DNA of 30,207 bases from Brugia malayi (lineage: Eukaryota > Nematoda > Chromadorea > Rhabditida > Onchocercidae), in assembly GCF_000002995.4 (NCBI RefSeq), contig NW_025062318.1, forward strand, positions 1 through 30,207, written 5' to 3'. The position numbers and the translations under genes were made by a program. Shown here in pieces: positions 1 through 12,162 of this stretch. The notes beneath the pieces are model-generated. The model saw only the letters and a list, made by a program, of their open reading frames with translations, was not told the DNA's origin and made no database searches. The number at the start of each line of letters is the position of its first letter. The stretch's first letter is position 1.

Positions 1-3000
1 TACATTTTGATTAATTCATACCATTTCTCTACTGATATTACAGATTAATTCATACCGTTTGTGTGCAAATATAATAATATCACTAATGGACATTTAGATT
101 AATTCATACCATTTCTCTACTGATATAATAGATTAATTCATGCCGTTTGTGTGCGAATATAATATCACTCAAGGACATTTTGATTAACTCATACCATTTC
201 TCTACTGATAAAATAGATTAATTCATGCCGTTTGTGTGCAAATATAATAATATCACTAAAGGACATTATGATTAATTCATACCATTTCTCTACTGATATA
301 ATAGATTAATTCATGCCGTTTGTGTGCAATTATAATAATATCACAAAAAAACATTTTGATTAATTCATACCATTTCTCTACTGATATAATAGATTAATTC
401 AAGCCGTTTGTGTGCAAATATAATAATATCACTAAAGCACATTTTGATTAATTCATACCATTTCTCTACTGATATAACTGATTAATTCATGCCGTTTGTG
501 TGCAAATATAATAATATCACTTATGGACATTTTGATTAATTCATACCATTTCTCTACTGATATAATAGATTAATTCATGCCGCTTGTGTGCAAATATTAT
601 AATATCACTAATGGACATTTTGACTAATTCATACCGTTTGTGTGCAAATATAATAATATCACTAAAGGACATTTTGATTAAATCATACCATTTCTCTACT
701 GATATAACTGATTAATTCATGCCGTTTGTGTGCAAATATAATAATATCACTAATGACATTTTGATTAATTCATACCATTTCTCTACTGATATAATAGATT
801 AATTCATGCCGCTTGTGTGCAAATATTATAATATCACTAATGGACATTTTGACTAATTCATACCGTTTTGTGTGCAAATATAATAATATCACTAAAGGAC
901 ATTTTGATTAAATCATATCATTTCTCTACTGATATAACTGATTATTTCATGCCGTTTGTGTGCAAATATAATAATATCACTAATGGACATTTTGATCAAT
1001 TCATACCATTTATCTACTGATATAATAGATTAATTCATGCTGCTTGTGTGCAAATATAATAATATCACTAATGGACATTTTGATTAAATCATATCATTTC
1101 TCTACTGATATAATAGATTAATTCATACCGTATGTGTGCAATTATATTAATATCACAAAAAACATTTTGATTAATTCATACCATTTGTCTACTGATATAA
1201 TAGATTAATTCATACCGTTTGTGTGCAAATATAATAATATCACAAAAAAACATTTTAATTAATTCATACCATTTCTCTACTGATATAATAGATTAATTCA
1301 TGCCGTTTGTGTGCAATTATAATAATATCACTAATCACTAAAGTACATTTTGATTAATTCATACCATTTCTCTACTGATATTACTGATTAATTCATACCG
1401 TTTGTGTGCAAATATAATAATATCACTAATGGACAATTTGATAAATTCATACCGTTTGTGTGCAAATATAATAATATCACTAAAGTACATTTTGATTAAT
1501 TCATACCATTTCTCTACTGATATAACTGATTAATTCATGCCGTTTGTGTGCAGATATAATAATATCACTAAAGTACATTTTGATTAATTCATACCATTTC
1601 TCTACTGATATAATAGATTAATTCATTGCCGTTTATGTGCAAATATAATAATATCACTAATGGACAATTTGATTAATTCATACCGTTTGTGTGCAAATAT
1701 AATAATATCACTAAAGTACATTTTGATTAATTCATACCATTTCTCTACTGATATAATAGATTAATTCATGCCGTTTGTGTGCAATATAATAATATCACTA
1801 ATGGACATTTTGATTAATTCATACCATTTCTCTACTGATATAATAGATAAATTCATACCGTTTGTGTGCAATATAATAATATCACTAAAGAACATTTTGA
1901 TTAATTCATACCATTTCTCTACTGATATAACTGATTAATTCATGCCGTTTGTGTGCAAATATAATAATATCACTTATGGACATTTTGATTAATTCATACC
2001 ATTTCTCTACTGATATAATAGATTAATTCATGCCGCTTGTGTGCAAATATTATAATATCACTAATGGACATTTTGATTAATTCATACCATTTCTCTACTG
2101 ATATAATAGATTAATTCATGCCGTTTGTGTGCGAATATAATATCACTCAAGGACATTTTGATTAACTCATACCATTTCTCTACTGATAAAATAGATTAAT
2201 TCATGCGTTTGTGTGCAAATATAATAATATCACTAAAGGACATTATGATTAATTCATACCATTTCTCTACTGATATAATAGATTAATTCATGCCGTTTGT
2301 GTGCAAATATAACAATATCACTAAAGGACATTTTGATTAATTCATACCATTTCTCTACTGATATAATAGATTAATTCATGCCGTTTATGTGCAAATATAA
2401 TAATATCACTAAAGAACATTTTGATTAATTCATACCATTTCTCTACTGATATAATAGATTAATTCATGCCGTTTGTGTGCAAATATAATATCACTAAAGA
2501 CATTTTGATTAATTCATACCATTTCTCTACTGATATAATAGATTAATTCATGCCGTTTGTGTGCAAATATAATAATATCACTAAAGGACATTATGATTAA
2601 TTCATACCATTTCTCTACTGATATAATAGATTAATTCATGCCGTTTATGTGCAAATATAATAATATCACTAAAGGACATTTTGATTAAATCATACCATTT
2701 CTCTACTGATATAACTGATTATTTCATGCCGTTTGTGTGCAAATATAATAATATCACTAATGGACATTTTGATTAATTCATACCATTTATCTACTGATAT
2801 AATAGATTAATTCATGCTGCTTGTGTGCAAATATAATAATATCACTAATGGACATTTTGACTAATTCATACCGTTTGTGTGCAAATATAATAATATCACT
2901 AAAGGACATTTTGATTAAATCATATCATTTCTCTACTGATATAATAGATTAATTCATACCGTATGTGTGCAATTATATTAATATCACAAAAAACATTTTG

Positions 3001-4380
3001 ATTAATTCATACCATTTGTCTACTGATATAATAGATTAATTCATACCGTTTGTGTGCAAATATAATAATATCACAAAAAAACATTTTGATTAATTCATAC
3101 CATTTCACTACTGATATAATAGATTAATTCATGCCGCTTGTGTTCAAATATAATAATATCACAAAAAAACATTTTAATTAATTCATACCATTTCTCTACT
3201 GATATAATAGATTAATTCATGCCGTTTGTGTGCAATTATAATAATATCACTAATCACTAAAGTACATTTTGATTAATTCATACCATTTCTCTACTGATAT
3301 TACTGATTATTCATACCGTTTGTGTGCAAATATAATAATATCACTAATGGACATTTTGATTAATTCATACCATTTCTCTACTGATATAATAGATTAATTC
3401 ATGCCGTTTGTGTGCAATTATAATAATATCACTAAAGGACATTTTGATTAATTCATACCATTTCTCTACTGATATAATAGATTAATTCATGCCGTTTGTG
3501 TGCAATTATAATAATATCACTAATCACTAAAGTACATTTTGATTAATTCATACCATTTCTCTACTGATATTACTGATTAATTCATACCGTTTGTGTGCAA
3601 ATATAATATCACTAATGGACATTTTGATTAATTCATACCATTTCTCTACTGATATAATAGATTAATTCATGCCGTTTGTGTGCGAATATAATATCACTCA
3701 AGGACATTTTGATTAACTCATACCATTTCTCTACTGATATAATAGATTAATTCATGCCGTTTGTGTGCAATATAATAATATCACTAAAGGACATTATGAT
3801 TAATTCATACCATTTCTCTACTGATATAATAGATTAATTCATGCCGTTTGTGTGCAATTATAATAATATCACAAAAAAACATTTTGATTAATTCATACCA
3901 TTTCTCTACTGATATAATAAATTAATTCATGCCGTTTGTGTGCAAATATAATAATATCACTAAAGCACATTTTGATTAATTCATACCATTTCTCTACTGA
4001 TATAATAGATTATTCATACCGTTTGTGTGCAAATATAATATCACTAAAGACATTTTGATTAACTCATACCATTTCTCTACTGATATAATAGATTAATTCA
4101 TACCGTTTGTGTGCAAATATAATAATATCACAAAAAAACATTTTGATTAATTCATACCATTTCTCTACTGATATAATAGATTAATTCATGCCGTTTGTGT
4201 GCAAATATAATAATATCACTAATGGACATTTTGATTAATTCATACCGTTTGTGTGCAAATATAATAATATCACAAAAAAACATTTTGATTAATTCATACC
4301 ATTTCTCTACTGATATAATAGATTCATTCATGCCGTTTGTGTGCAAATATAATTATTTCACTATAGGACATTTTGATTAA
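1..4380. repeat. Tandem satellite array, ~88-bp repeat
   Basis: About 50 head-to-tail copies of an ~88-bp unit fill this stretch. Each unit has two related halves that both begin GATTAATTCAT. The short half (34 bp) continues ACCATTTCTCTACTGATATA. The long half (54 bp) continues GCCGTTTGTGTGCAAATATA and ends in TATCACTAAAGGACATTTT. Copies differ by scattered substitutions and by small deletions such as the loss of one AATAT step. Some units lack the short half, for example near 600-660 and 4225-4260. No credible coding sequence is present; the short open frames here are translations of the repeat. Array length, period and shared ends are visible directly. A satellite role (heterochromatin or subtelomere) is inference. 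Confidence 0.95.
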
Positions 4381-7176
4381 TTCATACCATTTCTCTACTG
4401 ATATAACAATATCACTAGAAGATATTTTGATTATATCATTAACTCGTAGCATTTCTGTACAGATATAACAATATCTCTAGAAGATACATTGATTAATTCA
4501 TTAACTCATACCATTTCTCGACAGATAAACAATATTACTAGAAGATTTTTTGAATAAATTCATTAACTCATACCATTTCTGCACAGATATTACAATATCA
4601 CTAGAAGATATTTTGATTAATTCATTAACACATCCATTTCTCTACCAATATTACAAGATGATCAGAAGACATTTTTAATTCATTAACTCATACCATTTCC
4701 TACCGATATAACATTATCACTAGAAGATATTTTGATTAATTCATAAACTCATACCATTCCTTACTGATATAACATTATCACTAGAAGATTTTTTGATTAA
4801 TTCATGCCATTTCTCTGCAAATATTGGTCACTAGAAGACGTTTTGATTAATTCATTAACTCATATCATTCTCTGCAGGTACTACAATATCATTAGAAGAC
4901 ATTTTGATCAGTTCATTAACTCATACTATTTCTCTACAGATATAACAATATCACAAGAAGATGTTTTAATTAATTCATTAACTCATCCATTTCTCTACCA
5001 ATATTACAAGATGACCAGAAGACATTTTTAATTCATTAACTCATATCATTTCTCTACAGATATAACAATATCATTAGAAGACATATTGATTAATTCATTA
5101 ACTCACACCATTTCTCTACAGATATAACATTATCACTAGAAGACATTTTGATTAATTCATTAACTCTTATCATTCTCTGCAGAAACAGCAATAATATTAG
5201 AAGACATTTTGATTAATTCATCATCTCTGCAGATATAACATTATCACTGGAAGACATTTTGATTAATTCATCATTTCTCTACAGATATAACATTATCACT
5301 AGAAGACGTAATTGATTAATTCGTTAACTCATACCATCTCTCTGCAGATATAACATTATCACTAGAAGACATTTTGATTAATTCATACCATTTCTCTACA
5401 GATACAACAATATCATTAGAAGACATTTTGATTAATTCATTAACTCATATCATTTCTCTACAGATAAACAATATTACTAAAAGATATTTTGTATTAATTC
5501 ATTAACTCATACCATTTCTCTACAGATTTAACAATATAACTAGAAGATATTTTGATTAATTCATTGACTCATACCATTTCTCTGCAGATATAACATTATC
5601 ACTAGAAGACATTTTGATTAATTCATCATTTCTCTACTGATATAACATTATCACTAGAAGACATTTTGATTAATTCATTAACTCATACCTTCTCTCTGCA
5701 GATATAACATTATCACTAGAAGACATTTTGATTAAATCATTAACTCATATCATTCTCTGCAGAAACAGCAATATCATTAGAAGACATTTTGATTAATTCA
5801 TCATTTCTCTACTGATATAACATTATCACTAGAAGAAGTAATTGATTAATTCGTTAACTCATACCTTCTCTCTGCAGATAAAACAATATCACTAGAAGAT
5901 ATTTTGATTAATTCATTTACTCATACCATTTCACGACCGATAAACAATATTACTAAAAGATATTTTGAATAAATTCATTAACTCATACCTTTTCTCTAAC
6001 AATATAACTAGAGGATATCTTGATTAATTCATTAACTCATACCATTTCTCTGCAGATATAACAATATCACTAAAAGATATTTTGATTAATTCATTAACTC
6101 ATCCACTTCTCTACAGATATAACAATATCACAAGAAGATATTTTAATTAATTCATTAACTCATATCATTTCTCTACAGATATAACAATATCACTAGAAGA
6201 TATCTTGATTAATACATTAACTCATACCATTTCTCACAGATAAACAATATTACTAAAAGAAATTTTGATTAATCCATTAACTCATACCATTTCTCTGCAG
6301 ATATAACAATATCACTAGAAGATATTTTGATTAATTCATTAACTCATACCATTTCTCCACTGATGCAACAATATCTCTAGAAGACATTTTGATTAATCCA
6401 TTAACTCATACCATTTCTGTACAGATATAACAATATCACTAGAAGATATTTTGATTATTTCATTTACTCGTAGCATTTCTGTACAGATATAACAATATCA
6501 CTAGAAGATACTTTGATTAATTCATTAACTCATACCATTTCTCGACAGATAAACAATATTACTAAATGATATTTGAATAAATTCATTAACTCATACCATT
6601 TCTCTAACAATATAACTAGAAGATATTTTGATTAATCCATTAACTCATACCACTTCTCTACAGATATAATCATATCAGTAAAAGATATATTGATTAATTC
6701 ATTAACTCATACTATTTCTCTGCAGATATAACAATATCACAAGAAGATATTTTAATTAATTCATTAACTCATCCATTTCTCTGCCAATTTTACAAGATGA
6801 CCAGAAGACATTTTTAATTCATTAACTCATATTATTTCTCTACAGATATAACAATATCACTAGAAGATATCTTGATTAATTCATTAACTCATGCCGTTTC
6901 TCTGCAGATGCAACAATATCACTAGAAGATATTTTGATTAATTCATTAACTCATTCCATTTCTCTACAGATAAACAATATTACTGAAAGATATTTTGTTT
7001 ATATTCATTAACTCATGCCATTTCTGTACAGATATAACAATATCACTAGAAGATATTTTGATTAATTCATGCCATTTCTCTGCAAATATTGGTCACTAGA
7101 AGACATTTTGATTAATTCATTAACTCGTACCATTTCCCTACCAGTATAACACGAATACAAGTAGACATTTTGATTA
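4381..7176. repeat. 62-bp satellite array, higher-order block A
   Basis: Tandem array of a 62-bp monomer that begins GATTAATTCATTAACTCAT, contains ACCATTTCTCTACAGATATA and ends ATCACTAGAAGACATTTT. Monomers here are quite diverged, with many variants of 49-62 bp. Many carry a CTGCAG in place of CTACAG. The whole 2,796-bp stretch is repeated immediately downstream at 7177-9952 with few differences; for example, the segment at 4804-5031 recurs at 7600-7827. No coding sequence or other gene is seen. Confidence 0.93.
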
Positions 7177-9952
7177 ATTCATACCATTTCTCTACTGATA
7201 TAACAATATCACTAGAAGATATTTTGATTATATCATTAACTCGTAGCATTTCTGTACAGATATAACAATATCTCTAGAAGATACATTGATTAATTCATTA
7301 ACTCATACCATTTCTCGACAGATAAACAATATTACTAGAAGATTTTTTGAATAAATTCATTAACTCATACCATTTCTGCACAGATATTACAATATCACTA
7401 GAAGATATTTTGATTAATTCATTAACACATCCATTTCTCTACAATATTACAAGATGATCAGAAGACATTTTTAATTCATTAACTCATACCATTTCCTACC
7501 GATATAACATTATCACTAGAAGATATTTTGATTAATTCATAAACTCATACCATTCCTTACTGATATAACATTATCACTAGAAGATTTTTTGATTAATTCA
7601 TGCCATTTCTCTGCAAATATTGGTCACTAGAAGACGTTTTGATTAATTCATTAACTCATATCATTCTCTGCAGGTACTACAATATCATTAGAAGACATTT
7701 TGATCAGTTCATTAACTCATACTATTTCTCTACAGATATAACAATATCACAAGAAGATGTTTTAATTAATTCATTAACTCATCCATTTCTCTACCAATAT
7801 TACAAGATGACCAGAAGACATTTTTAATTCATTAACTCATATCATTTCTCTGCAGATATAACAATATCATTAGAAGACATATTGATTAATTCATTAACTC
7901 ATATCATTTCTCTACAGATATAACATCATCACTAGAAGACATTTGATTAATTCATTAACTCATATCGTTCTCTGCAGAAACAGCAATATCATTAGAAGAC
8001 ATTTTGATTAATTCATCATCTCTACAGATATAACATTATCACTAGAAGACATTTTGATTAATTCATCATTTCTCTACAGATATAACATTATCACTAGAAG
8101 ACGTAATTGATTAATTCGTTAACTCATACCATCTCTCTGCAGATATAACATTATCACTAGAAGACATTTTGATTAATTCATACCATTTCTCTACAGATAC
8201 AACAATATCATTAGAAGACATTTTGATTAATTCATTAACTCATATCATTTCTCTACAGATAAACAATATTACTAAAAGATATTTTGTATTAATTCATTAA
8301 CTCATACCATTTCTCTACAGATTTAACAATATAACTAGAAAATATTTTGATTAATTCATTGACTCATACCATTTCTCTGCAGATATAACATTATCACTAG
8401 AAGACATTTTGATTAATTCATCATTTCTCTACTGATATAACATTATCACTAGAAGACATTTTGATTAATTCATTAACTCATACCTTCTCTCTGCAGATAT
8501 AACATTATCACTAGAAGACATTTTGATTAAATCTTTAACTCATATCATTCTCTGCAGAAACAGCAATATCATTAGAAGACATTATGATTAATTCATCATT
8601 TCTCTACTGATATAACATTATCACTAGAAGAAGCAATTGATTAATTCGTTAACTCATACATTCTCTCTGCAGATAAAACAATATCACTAGAAGATATTTT
8701 GATTAATTCATTTACTCATACCATTTCACGACCGATAAACAATATTACTAAAAGATATTTTGAATAAATTCATTAACTCATACCTTTTCTCTAACAATAT
8801 AACTAGAGGATATCTTGATTAATTCATTAACTCATACCATTTCTCTGCAGATATTACAATATCACTAGAAGATATTTTGATTAATTCATTAACTCATACC
8901 ATTGATATAACAATATCACAAGAAGATATCTTGATTAATACATTAACTCATACCATTTCTCACAGATAAACAATATTACTAAAAGAAATTTTGATTATCA
9001 TTAACTCATACCATTTCTCTGCAGATATAACAATATCACTAGAAGATATTTGATTAATTCATTAACTCATACCATTTCTCCACTAGATATAACAATATCA
9101 CTAGAAGACATTTTGATTAATTCATTAACTCATACCATTTCTCTACAGATATAACAATTATCACTAGAAGATATTTTGATTATTTCATTTACTCGTAGCA
9201 TTTCTGTACAGATATAACAATATCACTAGAAGATACTTTGATTAATTCATTAACTCATACCATTTCTCGACAGATAAACAATATTACTAAAAGATTTTTT
9301 GAATAAATTCATTAACTCATACCATTTCTCTAACAATATAACTAGAAGATATTTTGATTAATCCATTAACTCATACCACTTCTCTACAGATATAATCATA
9401 TCAGTAAAAGATATATTGATTAATTCATTAACTCATACTATTTCTCTGCAGATATAACAATATCACAAGAAGATATTTTAATTAATTCATTAACTCATCC
9501 ATTTCTCTGCCAATTTTACAAGATGACCAGAAGACATTTTTAATTCATTAACTCATATTATTTCTCTACAGATATAACAATATCACTAGAAGATATCTTG
9601 ATTAATTCATTAACTCATGCCGTTTCTCTGCAGATGCAACAATATCACTAGAAGATATTTTGATTAATTCATTAACTCATTCCATTTCTCTACAGATAAA
9701 CAATATTACTGAAAGATATTTTGTTTATATTCATTAACTCATGCCATTTCTGTACAGATATAACAATATCACTAGAAGATATTTTGATTAATTCATGCCA
9801 TTTCTCTGCAAATATTGGTCACTAGAAGACATTTTGATTAATTCATTAACTCGTACCATTTCCCTACCAGTATAACACGAATACAAGTAGACATTTTGAT
9901 TAATTCATATCATTTCTCTGCAAATATAACATTATCACTAGAAGGTATTTTG
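7177..9952. repeat. 62-bp satellite array, higher-order block B
   Basis: Second copy of the 2.8-kb block at 4381-7176, in direct orientation and adjacent to it. It begins with the same atypical monomer (CTACTGATATAACAATATC followed by an ATTATATCATTAACTCGTAG variant). It ends with the same CCAGTATAACACGAATACAA variant, and then turns into unique DNA near 9952. Relative to block A it lacks about one monomer near 8910 and has scattered substitutions. No gene is seen in it. Confidence 0.92.
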
Positions 9953-9995
9953 ATGATCTATATTACCACCAAAAAGCTCTCATGATTCGATTTGT

Positions 9996-10385
9996 ATGGT
10001 AATTACAGCACATAATGATCCGATACTCACCTACTCAAATGTTCCTACTACTTCTGCTGCTGCTGCTAACGATGATACTGCTCGTGCTATCGGTGGTGGT
10101 GCTACTGGAATTGGTACTACTGATTGTGGTGTTATCGATGATGATACTATTAGAGATTGTGTCATTACTGATTGTACTATTGGTAAAATGGTGCTATTGA
10201 TGGTACTGTTGGCGGTGGTGCTATTGGTGGCGGCTGAAATTCGAACCAGTAGCAGTCAAGAATCGGCATCAAATTTGAAACGACGATCTAAATTTGAGCA
10301 AATCCCATTACGAACTGAACCACCAAAAAGTCGCAAAGAATTACGTAAGGAACGACAGGCACATGAAAAAACTGATACGAAGTGA
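9996..10385 (+). CDS. Hypothetical small protein; low-complexity front, basic tail
   Basis: Open frame of 129 codons starting just inside the unique island. Residues ~18-60 are Ala/Gly/Asp/Thr-rich low complexity from a GCT/GGT/GAT/ACT-like repeat. An internal ATG at 10188 would give a 65-residue protein whose first ~16 residues (MVLLMVLLAVVLLVAA) look like a signal peptide. Both readings share a polar basic tail with KRR and RKELRKER. The tail has mixed, natural-looking codon use and is the most gene-like part. An AATAAA at 10498-10503 could end an unspliced transcript. Alternatively a donor (C|GTAAGG) after 10344 could splice to downstream candidate exons. A TTACAG acceptor at ~10004-10009 followed by ATG at 10018 might mark a trans-splice site opening another, hydrophobic frame (10015-10200). 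I do not recognise the family. The same frame recurs unbroken at 18231-18620. Start and exon structure are uncertain. Confidence 0.45.
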   Translation: MVITAHNDPILTYSNVPTTSAAAANDDTARAIGGGATGIGTTDCGVIDDDTIRDCVITDCTIGKMVLLMVLLAVVLLVAAEIRTSSSQESASNLKRRSKFEQIPLRTEPPKSRKELRKERQAHEKTDTK

Positions 10386-10679
10386 TTTTAGAATGATCAA
10401 TGAATTATTAATTTCTTGGATTTCAATTTTAATTCCCTCCTTACTATCATAACATCTTTTCTTCATTTCCCAATGTGCTAATTGTAAGTTTGAGAAGAAT
10501 AAAAAGGGAAATATTTGTTCTTTCTGACTTTGCCATAAACATACTAAATTACAGGTAAAATCAATCAAACTTAGAAATTATATTTGATTTCTCAGAGTAA
10601 AAAATTTTTTGAATGGTTTAGTTGTTTAGAAGAGAAAAATGAAACAATATTTTTTTGTTCTTATCAAAACAAAAGAAAA

Positions 10680-10720
10680 AAACGTATTCACGTATCATAT
10701 AATGTTACGTGAATACGTTT
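10680..10720. repeat. Perfect inverted repeat (15-bp arms, 11-nt loop)
   Basis: The left arm AAACGTATTCACGTA (10680-10694) is the exact reverse complement of the right arm at 10706-10720. They are separated by 11 bases. It lies in T/A-rich DNA next to short TTCAAAAAGT direct repeats. It is conserved unchanged in the duplicated copy at 18917-18957. It could form a cruciform or an RNA hairpin, or be the remnant of a small inverted-repeat element. No target-site duplication or element body was identified. Confidence 0.85.
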
Positions 10721-10800
10721 CCAAAAAGTTTCATTTTTTTTCAAAAAGTGTTCAAAAAGTTTCGTTTTTTTTTTAAGTATCATTTTCTTTTTCTTAAAAG

Positions 10801-10872
10801 CGGTAATCTTACGTTCGTTGACTGATGATATGATAGTTAATAAGGATTACGATATAATGCTCAAATCATACG
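10801..10872 (+). CDS. Candidate internal exon of the plus-strand gene
   Basis: A pyrimidine-rich tract ending TTCTTAAAAG precedes a 72-base stretch that reads open as 23 full codons with varied residues (VILRSLTDDMIVNKDYDIML and following). It is flanked by partial codons, phase 1 on both sides. The right edge is G|GTAATG here. In the duplicate (19038-19109) the exon is base-identical but followed by the perfect donor GTAAGT. The phase matches the donor after 10344 and the acceptor before 11998. This is a model from splice signals only; the product is not recognised. Confidence 0.3.
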
Positions 10873-11660
10873 GTAATGCATTCTGTAACATAGGAATAGA
10901 TAATATTTGTGATGATCTAATTATGTGATTGTGTTATTATTACTGATGATAATGATCGGTAAGGCAACATTATATTAATAAAAGTAAGAGGAAATGAGAA
11001 GAAATATTTATATATTTAATTCATTGTAGTCGAATAGAAAGCTTACTTTTATTACTTTTATTGTCATTCAAATAGCTAATAGATTTAGTATTATTCTTTC
11101 ATTATCCCTAGTGAATATACTACTCTATATTATTTGTCAACACTTTACTATATTGTTTTTTGTTAATGTGTTAAAATGATTGATGCATTTCTTCTTATGG
11201 TACTTTACAGCACTACCATTAATTAATGATAAATAACAAGGTTTATCGCAATCTGTAATGACAAAATACATTGTTTGTGATTCATGACAAATACAGATGT
11301 TGTCTGTGATTATTTATAATGTTACTATTTATTAAAGTTCAAATAAATATTATCCTGACAATTTGTAGTTACTGTATCATTTACAGTATCTCAACAACCT
11401 CGGTATTGTGTATTCAAAAATACGGTAATTTCTACTCATTTTAAATATCGATTAAATAACCGATTTGTTGAACATCGTTGTCCCTATCTCATTTCATTTA
11501 TGCTTTTCAATGAAACTGCTCAACAATATACCATGCATACATCAGTTTCAATTGATATTTTAAATTTATTTTTATTTTTAAAATTTTCATTACTTTTTTT
11601 AGAAAAAAAAAAACTAAACAACTCAAATACAAAAATATTTACTAATCACCATCGAGAAAT

Positions 11661-11664
<4 letters not shown>

Positions 11665-11702
<38 letters not shown>
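11665..11702. repeat. (TA)n microsatellite
   Basis: About 19 uninterrupted TA units. The corresponding place in the duplicate (about 19905-19935) is broken up into irregular AT-rich sequence. Confidence 0.95.
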
Positions 11703-11705
<3 letters not shown>

Positions 11706-11997
11706 CTGAAATATTTCTATGCTAAGTTTTACTGATAGTATTATCTAACAACTATCACTTGCAGCACGTTAAAAAAAAAGCAGTTATAAATGAATTAAAA
11801 TCTGACTGATATTATTTTTTCTTTTTTTTAAACTTTATGTTACTTTTTTTTACTGTTAAACTTGTGAAATTTTCCATTTTGTGTGTTATGTATCAGTTCA
11901 TTATTGTATAATTTTTAATGTTAATCTGTGTCTTAATTACCCAAGTTTGAGATTTGAATAATAAAGTATTTCACGTACACAAAAGAAACCATTACAG

Positions 11998-12162
11998 ATT
12001 CGAGATTCTACCAATATCGAGGACAAAGAAGTCAACGATGTGAACTATCAAGAAATGAAATCTACTTTGTTTCACATACAAAGCTGTAGTACAGCAATTT
12101 TTACCGCTTTGGATGATATCGTTTATAAGTATAAAAGTATTTTAAGTTGGTGTCGAAGTTAA
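11998..12162 (+). CDS. Candidate terminal exon of the plus-strand gene
   Basis: A TTACAG acceptor is followed by sequence open in two frames. Phase 0 reads 54 codons to a TAA at 12160-12162 (including residues EDKEVNDVNYQEMKSTLFH). Phase 1 reads 29 codons to a TAG at 12087-12089 (including RFYQYRGQRSQRCELSRNEI). Phase 1 is the one that joins in frame to the candidate exon at 10801-10872 and to the open frame ending at 10344, giving about 170 residues in total. The phase-0 frame is longer. The stretch is less T-rich than its surroundings, which supports a coding role, but a chance open frame of this length cannot be excluded in AT-rich DNA. The copy near 20287-20462 has several indels. Confidence 0.35.
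   Translation: MRDSTNIEDKEVNDVNYQEMKSTLFHIQSCSTAIFTALDDIVYKYKSILSWCRS

Larger units (their letters stand above)
10386..11997. other. AT-rich intergenic or intronic stretch
   Basis: There is no long open frame here. The stretch holds a 15-bp-arm hairpin at 10680-10720, copies of TTCAAAAAGT around 10738-10762, a candidate exon at 10801-10872, a (TA)n run at 11665-11702 and scattered T-rich tracts. If the plus-strand splice model is right, most of it is two introns (10345-10800 and 10873-11997). Otherwise it is intergenic. Confidence 0.5.

Noticed and set aside
4152..5031. Short open frames on both strands in the satellite (also at 7600-7827, 24801-24989 and 27143-27337)
   Set aside because: They are direct translations of the tandem monomers (INSLTH-, STDI- type repeats) and stop or shift with monomer length. 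There is no start context or codon signal.
1..9952. CRISPR array
   Set aside because: The repeats are contiguous satellite monomers without unique spacers, and the genome is clearly eukaryotic.
10098..10190. Hexapeptide-repeat (left-handed beta-helix) domain suggested by DCVITDCTIG-like residues
   Set aside because: The pattern is short and arises from a low-complexity trinucleotide-like repeat. The spacing is not kept over enough turns.
10341..10568. Minus-strand 75-codon frame (extended to 119 codons at 18576-18935)
   Set aside because: It overlaps the better-supported plus-strand tail antisense. Its extension in the second copy depends on indels. Composition is AT-rich Phe/Lys without a family signature.
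11500..11703. 67-codon plus-strand frame ending in Tyr-Ile repeats
   Set aside because: Its end is translation of the (TA)n run and the frame is not kept in the second copy.
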